DNA of 64,000 nt from Carnegiea gigantea (GCA_029747015.1 JAKOGI010000103.1:306501-370500), one strand, 5' to 3'. Shown: positions 23,762-36,006, numbered from the stretch's first letter. Made by a program: numbers and translations. The notes: generated by a model not told the origin, from the sequence alone.

Positions 23762-24174
23762 GGATTGCTTGATCAATCACTTGCACATTTTTTTTTTGGT
23801 AAGAAATTGGTAAGTAATAGTAATAGTCTTAAGCTTATGACTTGTTAGAACTCTACCTATATAATCATCAATTAATTAGTTTAAAAAAAAAGTAGGACCT
23901 GGGCATTGCAACTGAAGAATTAGAAGAGAGAATTTGTGACCCATGTCTGTCATCTAATCTTTTACTCTATTCGCTAATAAGTTGTGTATAATGGTCTTAT
24001 GTAAATGTTATTGTTTTCATAGCATATGAAGCACAAAATTAATATGGGCAATATTTGAACCTCTCTCTTTAGAAATAACTTTAGTAAATGTTTTTGTTTT
24101 CATCGCATATGAACCACAAAATTAATATAGGCAATATTTTTTGGTTTTCCCCTCAACTATGGTGCGCCATCGCC
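23762..24174. other. Intergenic DNA with a ~57-bp direct repeat
   Basis: The block 24001-24057 is repeated at 24084-24139 with few mismatches (both begin GTAAATGTT and end GGCAATATTT), a period of 83 bp. Nothing else recognised. The LINE remnant begins just after. Confidence 0.6.
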
Positions 24175-24919
24175 ATGGCTAAAGGGGTTAGAACGAAGTG
24201 ATTTGTCTCAGATAGTGTTCGTAGAGCTTTGGAACTTAATCCTTTGAAAGAGTAATTTCTCCACGATCTGAATCGAATTCAGTCCCGGGATATCCCATTG
24301 AGCTGCATTTACATGGCAATGCAGCTCAATGGGATGAAGTTGTTAGGGCAACACCAGAGAAGAGTGGAGTAATAGGGTTCGTCTGACAATGAAGCCCTTG
24401 TTGTTTGTGGATTCCCCTAATAAACTTCAGATTATAATGAATGATATTAAGAATGAAATTGATTATTGGAATTCAACCATGGTGGGCTTTGTGCTTGGGG
24501 TCAATTCACCAAGTTTGTGTGCAGATTGTTGACAAGGTAATTTCGATTGATCAAGGTGCTTTTCTAGTTAGATTTACATTTGAAGATGATCTGAGACCTG
24601 CCATGGGTAGGGTGCCTCTTCTGTTAATTTATGGATTAAACTCCCTAGCTAAACTTCCTGTCAAGTATTGGGTTGCTTTAGACTTCAGTCGAATTGTTAG
24701 CAAAGTAGGGAAGCGGAAGATGACTGATCAGAAAACAGCTTCCAGAGATTGTGTTGAATATTCTCGAGTTCTGGTGGAGGTGGCTTTGAACAACCCCTTG
24801 CTAACTTTTGAGGATCAACATGGGTATGATTTCATCCTGCCCACTGAGTATGGATGGAAACCTATACGATCTTCTATATGCAAGATGTTTGGACATGAAG
24901 AATCTTCCTGCTGGAAAAT
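24175..24919 (+). pseudogene. LINE ORF1 remnant (DUF4283 / zinc-knuckle type), 5' part
   Basis: A plus-strand remnant. From about 24440 the frame reads through residues typical of plant LINE ORF1 / DUF4283 proteins: the QGAFLVRFTFEDD motif, LAKLPVKYW, the conserved YSRVLVEVALNNPL, and a zinc knuckle near the end. In the knuckle (SICKMFGHEESSC) the first Cys is Ser, leaving only C, H, C. Upstream pieces from ATG 24175 contain several stops and frame changes. The ORF is cut at 24919 by the copia element; the same frame resumes at 41132. Plant LINE ORF1 proteins bind the element's RNA; this copy is dead. Confidence 0.8.
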
Positions 24920-26321
24920 TGTTAAGTTTAAACACACAAGGACACAAGAGGGGGTGAATTGTATCTACCAATTTTTCAAATTGTTTCAAAAACACTCATG
25001 AGAACAGTTTGAAGTGCGTGTTTCCAGTGAGACAGAAACAAAACTTCTTTCAGAACACTCGTGAGAACTAATTGGAATGCGTGTTCTTTGTAAAACAGAA
25101 GCGAAAGTAATTGCAGAAATAATAAAGGAGACACAATATTTTTACATGGAAAACCACCTCTGGCCCAATGGAGGGGTAAAAACCACGACCTATCTCAGTA
25201 GGATTTCAACAAACACTTTTACTAACACGGGCCAAGTTCGTTACACTATGTAACATACGTGACAACGTCACACACGTAACTTAGTCTCCCCCAAGACTCT
25301 AGTTACAAACACATATCCAAGTTCTCTCAAGACTTGGACAAGCTCACACGGACAATACGTCCACCATCTCCTAAGAGACCACGTCCAACAATTTGGACAA
25401 CCTCTAATCATGATGACGGAAAAGAGATAAAGAACACCTTACTTGAATGCTTCTAAATAAGTTGAGTGTAAGGTGCCATACAACTCCTATTATGCCAATA
25501 ATGGAGGCTCGATTAAGCGCATACTTTGACGGTTTTTCTCACAGAAAAATTCAGATTCAGAAAAGCAATTTTAGCACTTGATCAATCGTGAAAACCCTTA
25601 AAAAACCTTGCATGAAGAGAAGAGAAGCGAGTGCTTATATGCCCATGAAAAAGCAAGGATTTGATTTCCATAATAGCTCTAAAAATACTCAATATCTTAA
25701 AAGGAATTAAATCCTTCAAGAATTTATCTTTTTAGGAAATCATATCTTTTAAGGATAAGATAAAATCTTTTTGAAAAATCTTTTAGGAGACCAATATTAT
25801 TTAGGAAAGTACTCTTTTTAAAATATAATATTATCAGAAAATCAATCCTAAATATATTAGGAATTTTGACAGTAGGAAAACTCTTGAAAATCTTTGAAAA
25901 CTGATTTTTGCACTCACTGCCCTCAGAGCACTGCAGACCTGTTTGCTCAATTGTTCTGAGTAGTGTTCTGAGTCAGCTTAAATAATTCCCTCAAGGTGAG
26001 TGTTAAATCAAGTTTTTCTTTGGCATATTAACAAGAATCTAGACAGATAATCAGTAATTAGCCCTAAGATTCTAAAGACTCATGTACTCTGCTGATGATG
26101 TGCACATATATCCACTTTGATGATATCAGCTTCTTCGACCTATTTTTCAGAGTATTTGTAACTTTTGTCGCTTTCAACATACAATTTTATCACATAGCTT
26201 CAAACATGATATTTCGAACTGATCTCCAGGATGTTTGCAATCTGTCTTATCACATGATTCTAGCACTCAACCCAAGCCAAGCATAATTATCATCAAAACC
26301 TTATATAAGATTGATTCAACA
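24920..26321 (-). repeat. 3' LTR of the copia element
   Basis: A 1,402-bp terminal repeat matching the split repeat 31653-32529 plus 40589-41131. On the coding strand it begins TGTTGAATC and ends TTAACA. The sequence just internal to it (26322-26345) is purine-rich on the coding strand, the expected polypurine tract. Confidence 0.92.
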
Positions 26322-26718
26322 AATTTTCCCTTTTTGATGATGACAAACCAAATGACTATCAAAGGTGAGACATAGCAGAGGGCAAAAACATTAGTGCCAA
26401 ACTCAGTTCAAGAGGCCAATTCACATAAGAGAGAATAACAAGAATAGGAAGGCAGCTTAAAACAGGTAGACCAATCAAAGCATGGTCATACTTATCTTCC
26501 CCCTTTTGACATCATCGAAAAGGTCGAGGGAACCATCTGCATAAATTCAGTACGGATGCACCTACCACCACGGGTAATGAGGGAAATGGCAGCAATACAC
26601 TCAAGTATATAGTAAAGTAATGATATTGGCCATCCGAGTCATGCACAAATAGGTAACACATGCAACAGGCAAAGTTATAGCATAAATGCAGATACTATCC
26701 AAAAACTACCATAAACTA

Positions 26719-28269
26719 TTAGTAGGCACATACATAACCAAGTGTTTGAAAAAATAGTGTTGGAAACAGGGGAAGGAACAGGTTCAGGTAGAGGAAAGTG
26801 GAGGAGGAAATTTGGGCTCTGAGGGCAAGAAAGGCACTCAGCAGATCCTCGTGACGCTTTGCATTAAGAGCTTTTTCCTCTGTAAGCGCTTGCTTCACTT
26901 CAGCTATCTCCTCCTTCAAAGTGATCGGATCCTACAACAGAGTGGCAATAGTAGGACCACTGGATGTGGAGGCATCACTGGGAATAGGGCCAAGAGGTGT
27001 TCGGAACTTCTGTTCTGAAGGTGCACTGCCGCCTTTTGTAATCTTAAACCCACACCCAATCAATGTACCATTGCCAATCTCATCACTAATATGAAGGCCT
27101 ACTCTCTTTTGCAATGGAATCCCAGGCTTCTCAAATACTGACGTCAGCAAGAATTAATACCCCATGTCATGAACCTTGGTTGTATTGGCAATTCTTCCAA
27201 TATGGCTAATTATGATTGCGGGCAAATTAATTTGCTCACTTCTATCTAACAAATCAGTGTAGCACATAGCCATGGGATCAGTCAGGTTGCATCTCTGACC
27301 TCAGGGAATAACATTTGTAATCACAAACCAAAAATAATAACTGATGCAAGGGCATCATTTCCCCCTTTCTCATAGATCGGGACACAGTCAGATGAGGCTT
27401 TTGGCCAGTCTTTGGGTCAGCACCAATAGCCGTTCTTCACCTAAGATGCTCTTGTCCTCTCTCACATACACATCAAAACCTTCAGAGGACACCTCAAGTA
27501 ACTCACCTAACTTCTTAGCATCAAACCGCACTTCATGACCATTAACTACACTTGGCACCACTCCATTAGTGACAACACAGTTTGCATAGAACTCAACTAA
27601 ATCTGGGACCGAACACCCTCTTTTAGGATCTGTGAACAATTCCAACCATCCCTGGGCTTCTAACGTCTCTACAAACACCCCAAGCCTCTATTCCTGAAAG
27701 TATGACATCTTAACTACCTTCCCCTGAACCACATATTTCTGGAGAAAATTCTCATATTTCTCAACAAGAGTCATGTTCTTCCTGACTTTCTTTTTCTTTG
27801 GTTCATCAGACTCTTCAACCAGTTCGAACACTTGTTCTGGGACAACCCATTCATCCTCATCACTATCTTCAGTATCCTCAACAATAAAATCATGACCCAT
27901 ACGTTCAAGATCAAAAACCCTGTGATTCCTTAACCAACTTCGCTTCATTCCCCCTTAATCTAGACTCGGCCACAACCAGGTCATATACCACTAACTCCCA
28001 ACCCGTAACTGGGTCTACTAAGGGTATCATATCAGAGTTCAAATCAACTGTCTTTAACTCTAAACTTTTCAAAAATCCAAAAATAGAGGAATTAATGAAA
28101 AAGAAAGTGAGGGAGTATTTTCCATACCAATTGAGGACGCTTGTGGCGATGGTGTCCTCAAAGTTCATCCAATTTCCTCCCCTTTTTCCTTGATAATTGG
28201 TCCCGTAGTGATCTTGGGTGAGAAGCCTTGAGTTTTGAGGATGCTTGACCGCCACGAGTTCTTGTCATT
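26719..28269 (-). pseudogene. Extra ORF of the copia element, plant transposon-protein-like
   Basis: Between the RNase H remnant and the 3' LTR lies a broken minus-strand frame starting at ATG 28269 (MTRTRGGQAS). Pieces lie at 28255-27911, 27948-27688, 27678-27388, 27150-26932 and 26919-26719. They are separated by at least two frameshifts (near 28155 and 27930) and in-frame stops (TAG at 27688 and 26932, several in 27150-27388). One piece reads DLVEFYANCVVTNG...VNGHEVRFDAKKLGELL, resembling the Putative plant transposon protein domain (from memory). An acidic segment (DTEDSDEDEW) and a C-terminal coiled coil (EEIAEVKQALTEEKALN) are also visible. Some copia elements carry an extra ORF at this place; the function is unknown. 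Confidence 0.6.
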
Positions 28270-28735
28270 GTGAGGATTTGAGGTGATTTGGAGTTAGGGT
28301 TTTGAGGGGGTTTAAGGAAAGAGAGAGAAATCGGGTTCTTTGTGGAAGAGAGAGAGATGGACGGATTTTAGATAGAGAGAGTGTTTTGCATGCAGCACAT
28401 CATTATACTAGTTATGGCATAAATTATAGGTTAGGTGTAATGAAAAAAGAAATTTCGGTTTCCAACATTCCTTTAATAATACCACTTGGTCAGCACATGA
28501 TACAAACAGTGGTCAGGTCTGTTCCTGGAGCCTGTTCTTACTGTTAACAGTTCGGTGTCTCAGGACACTAAGGGCAATATCATTAGACCTCAACGAGTGT
28601 CAGCATGTTATATTCCACACATATGCCAGTAAAAGCACAAAAATTGAATGCATCCATTGGAACAATATATTCGGCCTAACGACCCTTAACTAGTCAATCA
28701 TTGGGGGTTAATTAAGCATGCTCAAGCTCTTTTAA

Positions 28736-29447
28736 TCAACCCAATTCAAGCCTATTCCTTTCAAATTGATCTCTACTTAGTGCCTTGGTAAAAATATCAG
28801 CAATTTGTTTATTAGTGGCAAAAAAATTCATTGAAATCAAACCCTTTTTAATATTGTCTCTCAAAGAGTGATGACATATGTCAATATGCTTAGTCCTTTT
28901 GTGTTGACATGGGTTTTTGGTAATGTTAATTGCACTTGTTTTGTCACAAAATATAGGAATACACCCAGTGTTAATACAAAAGTCCTTGAGTTTAGATCTG
29001 GTTTGCACCCCAGTGTTGATATTAGATATAATCTGGTCAAGGGGGGCGAACTCTGGTGCTTTCAAGCTCGTAGAGTAAATGGAGGCGCAGACACATTTTC
29101 CAATATCTCCTGAACACTTGATGAAACAGATCTTGGATCTGTTCTGGTGCCTATTCCCACAACTGTTCGGAAAGGTTCAGGTTGAGTGGGTCGGTTATGT
29201 CCCAAATCAGGTTCAGCAATGCTTCCCCCTGATTGGTTTGCTCCCTGCCCACCTTCCATATTTCCAGATCCAGGACTTGTTCACCTTCAAAAGACTTACC
29301 ATTATCCACCATGGAGTTTTGAGTGAGCGAGAAGTCTTTTCTTACAAGAACATTTTTGAACTCTTCATCCTGTATATCATGCTCAATCAAGGGGTTAGTT
29401 TCATCAAACGATACATGCACATTGTTGTGTTGCTTCCCCCTCAACAT
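28736..29447 (-). pseudogene. Copia pol remnant: linker plus RNase H C-terminal part
   Basis: Two overlapping minus-strand pieces. 29447-29151 holds the post-integrase motif VHVSFDETN. 29065-28736 begins with the pre-reverse-transcriptase linker motif (GVQTRSKL), then passes directly into the RNase H C-terminal region (CDKTSAINITKNP, RTKHIDICHHSLRD, QIADIFTKALSRDQF). In a complete copia polyprotein the whole reverse transcriptase lies between these two, so it has been deleted in frame. The ORF ends naturally at 28736. Confidence 0.88.
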
Positions 29448-29639
29448 AACACCTCAGTAATGATATTGGTAATCAAGTATTGATCAAAAGAAAACCCAAC
29501 ATAATTACCTCTAGCATACAATTGAGACACACTTAGCAAATTATGTTGTAAACCATCAACCAAGTACACATTACTAATAGAGTGAGAGAGTGATTTACCT
29601 ATCTTATCTACATCGACAGTTTTTCTGACTTGCCGTTTC

Positions 29640-29733
29640 CAATTGCTACTCTCCCTCCATCAAAGGCTGTAAGTGAGAGGAAGTTTGATCTATCTCCAGT
29701 CATGTGTCTCGAGCAGCCACTATCCAAGAACCA
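29640..29733 (-). pseudogene. Copia aspartic protease remnant
   Basis: The minus-strand frame at 29733-29640 reads WFLDSGCSRHMTGDRS, the copia protease active-site region with the catalytic Asp in DSG. Surrounding frames are broken and no integrase follows. Confidence 0.8.
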
Positions 29734-29906
29734 TAGTTAGTTGCCTCCTCTCACTTTAGCCTACAAAACAGCTAAGCGTTTGTCTTGGGACCCCAGATCC
29801 ACTGGGGTCCCATTCTTTTCTTTGTCATGAAATTTAACTCATCTTTTCTAATTCATATTTGTTTAACATACAATGAGTTTCTTTCCATGGCCCTTTTTCT
29901 CAAGGA

Positions 29907-29948
29907 GCAAGCATATCGATAATGACCAGTTTTTCCACAATGATAACA
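29907..29948 (-). pseudogene. Second CCHC zinc knuckle of the copia gag
   Basis: The minus strand encodes CYHCGKTGHYRYAC, an intact C-x2-C-x4-H-x4-C knuckle. It lies in frame fragments downstream of the gag coiled coil. Gag knuckles bind the element's RNA. Confidence 0.75.
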
Positions 29949-30134
29949 AATTTTATTTTCAGGCAAACCAACATACTTCTTGTCTACTGGCTTAGTAACA
30001 CGTCTATTCACAAAACCTAAACCTTTTCTGTTTCGGTTATGATGAGTATTAAGCCAGTTCAGAGCTTCTGAGGAGCTGTTCCAGCGCCTGTTTTCAGTAA
30101 AGTCAGTTTCAGCTCTCTGGACCTGTTCTCGGAG

Positions 30135-31504
30135 CTATTTGTTGAAATTCATCTGGGATTCTAGATTATGCTTTAGCTTTAAAGGCTCACTTTCCAGCTC
30201 TCTGATTTTAGTGTTGAGTCCTTCCTCTTTCTTGTCACTCAGGTCCTTAAGGATGTCTAATTCTCTACTTAAAGCAAGGGCCTTTTCATTAATTTCATGC
30301 TTCTCATACATGAGAGCCTTATTCATATGTTCAAGTTCTTGCCTTTTTCTTTCTAGTCTCTTAACATCCTTTTCTAAATCTGAGCAGGTACTTTTAAGCA
30401 TGCAATTTTCAGAAGTTAGAGCTTTACATTCCTCTATCAATGAAAAAATTAATTTTTCAAGTTTGTTCTTGCTAAGATTTCGTACCTCCTTTTGAGACTT
30501 TCACCATCAGAATCTGAGCCAGATTCACTATGAGCTATGAGAGCCACTGCTTCTTCTTCATCCTGAGAGTCTTCATCTTCTTCTGAGGTGTCTCCCCAAG
30601 CTTCCATAATTGCTTTGGTGAACCGTTTTTCAGCATTAGTCAACTGAGTTTTTCTGCCTCTGGTTCGGACCTGTTCTGACCCCTGTTCTTCCTTCAACAA
30701 GGGGTAATTCTTCACTACATGATTTTGCCTTCCGCACTTGAAACATCCTGAGAACTGATCTCGGTTACTATTTTTAGCCTTGCTGGTGTTGCCCTTTTTG
30801 TATACGCTTTCGGTCTTCTTGAAAAATTTCTTGAATTTTCGTGCAATCATGACCATTCCTTCTTCACTAAAATCTGAGCTATCAGTTTCCCTTGCCTTTA
30901 GTGCAAGCCCACGATCTTTCTTCACTTCTCCCTTCATCTGAAAGTTTCTCCTTAGTTTATATGTTTGTAAGTTCCCAATAAGCTCATCCAAGGAAATCTC
31001 ATTCATCGTTTTTGCTTCTTGGATTACAGTGACCTTTGATTCCCATGAATGAGGTAAAATTCGTAGGATCTTCCTAACCAACTCTTCAGTGGTAAAAGAT
31101 TTTCCCAACGATTTTAACTCATTAGTAATATGGGTGAATCGAGTATACATGTCCATGATTGTTTCTTTATTATTCATCTCGAATAGCTCATATTTCCTCA
31201 CCAGCAGCTCGATCATGGATTGCTTAACTTGATTGGTTCCTTCGTGAGTTACTTGAAGGGCATTCCATATCTCTTTTGCGGATTCACACTCTGAGATGCG
31301 AGTGTACTCGTCAGGTCCAAATCCAAAATATAGCAGCTTGTTGGCTTTGGCGTTTTTCTCCATCTTTCTAAAATCATCTGAGTCAAATTCCTTCGGCTCC
31401 TTAGGAACAATCTTCCCCTCAGTTGTGACTTTCACTGGAATGTAAGGACCATTCACAATGAGCATCCACAACTCATAATCCTCAGCTTGGATATAATTCT
31501 CCAT
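30135..31504 (-). pseudogene. Copia gag, frameshifted, with coiled-coil extension
   Basis: The frame opens at ATG 31504 (MENYIQAEDYELWM), about 150 bp after the primer-binding site, and runs 351 codons to 30449. Typical copia gag motifs are in order: YFGFGPDEYTRISECESAKE, ALQVTHEGTNQVKQ, YELFEMNNKETIMDMYTRF, IGNLQTYKL, then a zinc knuckle CFKCGRQNHVVKNY in which the fourth ligand Cys is Tyr. An acidic tail follows. A frameshift near 30490 separates this from the next piece (30440-30135), an obvious coiled coil (ERKRQELEHMNKALMYEKHE). The protein would form the capsid; this copy is inactive. Confidence 0.9.
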
Positions 31505-31639
31505 TCAATTTTTTCACCAATTGTAGTGTTGCCCATTAAAGTATAGAGGACGAATCACAGATTGACCCTCTAAGATTCCTTGTGGTGCACTCATCTTTTC
31601 AGGATCTCTCAAGGTGTTAACCTAGGTGTGAGAACTCTG

Positions 31640-31652
31640 CTCTGATACCAAT
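31640..31652 (-). other. Primer-binding site of the copia element
   Basis: The minus strand reads ATTGGTATCAGAGC immediately inside the 5' LTR. TGGTATCAGAGC complements the 3' end of initiator-methionine tRNA, the usual copia primer. Confidence 0.85.
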
Positions 31653-32529
31653 TCTTAAGTTTAAACACACAAGAACACAAGAGGGGGGTGAATTGTGTCT
31701 ACCAATTTTTCAAATTGTTTGAAAAACACTCATGAGAACAATTTGAAGTGCGTATTTCCAGTGAGACAGAAACAAAACTTCTTTCAGAACGCTCATGGAA
31801 ACTGATTGGAATGCGTGTTTTTTGTGAAACAGAAGCGAAAGTAATTGCAGAAATAATAAAGGAGGCACAATATTGTTACATGGAAAACCACCTCTGGCCC
31901 AATGGAGGTGTAAAAACCACGACCTACCTCAGTAGGATTTCAACAAACACTTTCACTAATACAGGCCAAGTTCGTTACACTATGTAACACACGTGACAAT
32001 GTTACACACGTAACTTAGTCTCCCCCAAGACTCTAGTTACAAACATATATCCAAGTTCTCTTAAGACTTGGACAAGCTCACACGGACAACACGTCCACCA
32101 TCTCCTAAGAGACCACGTCCAACAACTTGGACAACCTCTAATCACGATAACGGAAAAGAGATAAAGAACACCTTACTTGAATACTTCTAAATAAGTTGAG
32201 TGTAAGGTACTATACAACCCCTATTATGCCAATAATGAAGACTCGATTAAGCGCATACTTTGACGGTTTTTCTCACAGAAAAATTCAGACTCAAAAAAGT
32301 AATTTTAGCACTTGATCAATCGTGAAAACCCTTAAAAAACCTTGCATGAAGAGATGAGAAGCGAGTGCTTATATACCCATAAAAAAGCAAGGATTTGATT
32401 TCCATAACAACTCTGAAAATACTCAGTATGTTAAAAGGAATTAAATCTTTCAAGAATTTATCTTTCTAGGAAATCATATCTTTTAAGGATAAGATAAAAT
32501 CTTTTTGAAAAATCTTTTAGGAGACCAAT
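31653..32529 (-). repeat. 5' LTR of the copia element, inner segment
   Basis: Matches 24920 to about 25797 of the 3' LTR. It is cut at 32529 by the nested gypsy element; the LTR resumes at 40589. Confidence 0.92.
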
Positions 32530-34777
32530 TGTTAAGGATAAGATAAAAACTTTTTATAGTATAGGGAAGTAGGGATCGATCCACGAGGAAAGATTGTTTT
32601 AAAAAGGCTAGCTTAATCCTAAATGATCTTATTAATCTAATTTATTAAATCTAATCTTAATAATTCTAAAATAATTAAAATCTAATGAATAAAAATCTGA
32701 AAAAAAAAACCCAATGATGCTCCAAAATATTTGGATTATATTCTAGAAAGGAAACAGTAAAAAGCTTTCCTAAATAATCTAGCAAAATAAAAACAGAAGA
32801 GTAACTGAAATTCTAATTAAAAATCAGAACAACAAATAATAATCAGAAAATAAATATTAAAAATGTTAAATAGTAACCTAAAATATTATTCTTCAGGTAT
32901 ATGAGCTTATAACTCCTCAATTGTATCCAAATAATTTCAGAAAAATCAAATCAGAAAATTACCACAGGATGTCAATGCAGAATATTAAATCTGAAATTAG
33001 AAATAAAATAATCTGCATAAATATAAATACGAAAATAATCACGAAAGTTACCCTAATTCTAGGAAACAATTTTATGGACTTAACAATACCTAATATTCAT
33101 GAATTAACAATTAAAATCGAAATTTTCAGAATTAATAACCTAAAAACCTACACATATTCAATTCACAAAATAATTCAGAAAAATTATCAAATAACTTCCA
33201 AAAATTACGGAATTAAATATGGACAGACTAGGACACTAGATAAACTTTAGGAACTGATAAAAATCAAAAAAGAACAAAAATAACTATTTTTAGTCTAATT
33301 TCTAACAAACTAGTAATTAAATACTAAAACTGAATATAAATCAATCTAAAATTATAACTACTCTAAAAATCAAAATCTAAACTATCTAAAATTACCTAGA
33401 CACTCCTAAAAGACTATACTTTTGGGGGGGGTTCGATTGAAATTATATTGAAGCTAATAAAAATAGAACAAACTAATCAAATTAACTCTAAGTGACAAAT
33501 AATGGTTAAAAATTGTCAAATTTATGAAGGATACTTAGTTTAATCTCAATCCACCATGCAAATTAATATTTATCATTAACACACAAGTTAATTTCATTCA
33601 TGAGTTAAACTGTAGAAGACATCTACCAGCAGTTCTTCCCCGTTTTTCCTTAGATTCTGGTTTAATTAGGTCCAACCCTAGTATAAACCCTGTTAGTTTT
33701 GATAACTCTCACACCAGCACAAGAATTTAATCAAACTAGAGTATTAAGAATTAGAAAAATATCATTTAACACTTTGTAACCAATTTACTAGCAAATCGAT
33801 TTAACAAAGATTTAAAACGATTACCTAATTAAAAGAGATGGGTTTGAGCCATCCATGATTAATTAGGGTGATACCTAAACATAAAAGACTATAACTTTTA
33901 CATATTATAGTCTTCTAAACCATTAATCGAAATTGTATTAAACTAACTAGCATGCATTCTAATTAATTTAACACGAATATTATAAACGATGAACGCTAAT
34001 CGCTATAGAATCATGAATATGAATCAACTAGGTAATAAAGTATAAAATTTGTTTCAAAATAGTAAATTTAGCATGGTTTCAAGAAGATTATACTAAGTAA
34101 AAAGGACTTACTCACTCATATTAAAAATAAAATCACAAAATTCACCCAAATAAATCATGGTTAATAATCAACTAAACAAACACAAAAAAAAAATGAAATA
34201 AAATAAACTAAAATAAAATAGAGCACCCCTACTTTGATGATGATGGTAATGAATTATGATATGAGGTAAGGAGATGAGGGATATGTCGTGGAGTGTATGG
34301 AAGTGATGATGGGATGATTATGTGATGTGTGGGTGGATTATCATGAAGGCCGTGTGATTGAGAGGGTAGATGAGATAGTGATGATTGTTGGGCTGAAGGT
34401 GAAGCTTGGCCGCCGTAGGTGATGATTTTTATGGTGATGGTGATGATGATATATACAGGCAAGAAAGGAGGGGTGCGATTAGGGTTAGTAATTAGGGTTT
34501 CCTTCTTCCTTTCTTCCTTAAACTTCTTCTCCCTTAAGACTTCTATCTCTTCTCCAACTTTTGAAATCCTAGCTCAGACTATATCTTCATAATTATCCTT
34601 ATTTGGACCGTCTTCTACCCAAGTATGTAAAACCCGAGCCTCAACGACTCGTCTTCTCCTCTTTATTAAAACAATGCCTAACATGAAAAATATATAAATT
34701 AAAGTAAATTAGACGAAATAAAATATATAATATAATCGAAATAATTATTAAAATAATACATGGTTTTTGGCTTAACA
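32530..34777 (-). repeat. 3' LTR of the nested gypsy element
   Basis: 2,248 bp, matching 38311-40583. Its outer end differs: after the first seven bases, about 38 bp present in the other LTR are replaced by a short segment copied from the adjacent copia LTR (32532-32555 matches 32483-32506). The rest aligns with scattered, mainly transition differences. Confidence 0.92.
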
Positions 34778-36006
34778 AATTCCCCCACGCTTAGACTTTG
34801 GACGTCCTCGTGCAAAGAAATTTTAGACTCGACCTAAACCATACCCTCTTTCTTCATTGTAAAGTTATACATAATTATGATGCTCATAATAGGCCTTGAC
34901 TTGCTTTAAAAACAGTTTTATAGAAAATTAATTAGTTTTTCCTCCTATAAGTGAATAACTACTAGACATCTAACTACCATCAGAGAGTTTATTCATCAAC
35001 CTCACAATATTTTCATAATGAAGTAACACGATCAATAATTACCCATCTCTTCTGATTATGCATCCACCGATCAAGAGGTCTAAAAAAAGTTAAGATAGAA
35101 TAATTTAGGCATGGTATGGCTATAGAGACTATTGAATTAGATAGAATAACTCATTGAATTGATTCTAAACTTGCCTTGTACTTATTTCTCTTTCTTTTTT
35201 TTTTTTTTTTAAACTCCACTTGCGCACAAATTCGAGGCCCATGTAGAGTCTTAGAAATTAAACACTCCCTATCTCACACTCATCCGAATAGAGGTGCTGG
35301 AGCAAACATTTTATTTTCATCATTACTTTTATTTATTTTATTGACTCACTAGTATGGGAAGCAAGCTTTCCAGTGGCAATATTGCCTCAAAGGGTGGCAC
35401 CCAGTAGCGCATGCCTCAAAGGGGTACTTGTCATTCCCGACTTTGACTCTTTTTTTTTTTTTTTTTTTGGAAGTTATTCTACTAATTCAATAGTCTAGGA
35501 AATGGGTAGGTCATTTTATTGCCTCTGTACGGCTATATAACATGATAAAATAAGATGAATAATTATGACAGTTACTCATTAAAGAGATATATGAGGATCA
35601 ACTCAATCTTCTCTGAAAGACAGCTAGCATGCTTAGAAGTCTTCACTCATAAAAGAATAAACTATAAAATAGCTAAGAAAATAAAAAAAAAAATTTAAAC
35701 AAGCAAGCCTAGCATAAACTCATATCATGCATTATTTATAAGAAAAAAAATTTTTAGAATAAATACTGCAGGAATTAAATGCAGGATGCACCCCCCCACA
35801 CTTAATTCATGCATTGTCCCTAATGCATGCAAAAAGATAGAAATAATGAAAATAAAAACAAAATTAAATAGGTACTTCCCTAAAAACGTTGGGTTCCCTC
35901 CCAACCAGCGCCTTTGTTTATAGTCGTTGGCTCGACTTCATGAAGCTCTTGGATCCTCTAGTTGGATCTCTTCTAATAAATCATCATTAATCTGATATGG
36001 CACTTT
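34778..36006 (-). other. Non-coding 3' region of the nested gypsy element
   Basis: Between protease and 3' LTR, where other gypsy elements carry reverse transcriptase and integrase, I see no coding sequence. The polypurine tract (minus strand GTGGGGGAATT) abuts the LTR at 34778-34788. A T-rich tract at about 35190-35210 and another at 35451-35468 break up the region. Confidence 0.7.

Noticed and set aside
26095..26286. 63-codon frame present in both copia LTRs as a conserved small protein
   Set aside because: It is duplicated only because LTRs are duplicated; no evidence of coding constraint.
32921..33250. 109-codon frame inside the gypsy LTR
   Set aside because: LTR sequence, Ile/Asn/Lys-rich; the matching place in the other LTR does not conserve the frame.
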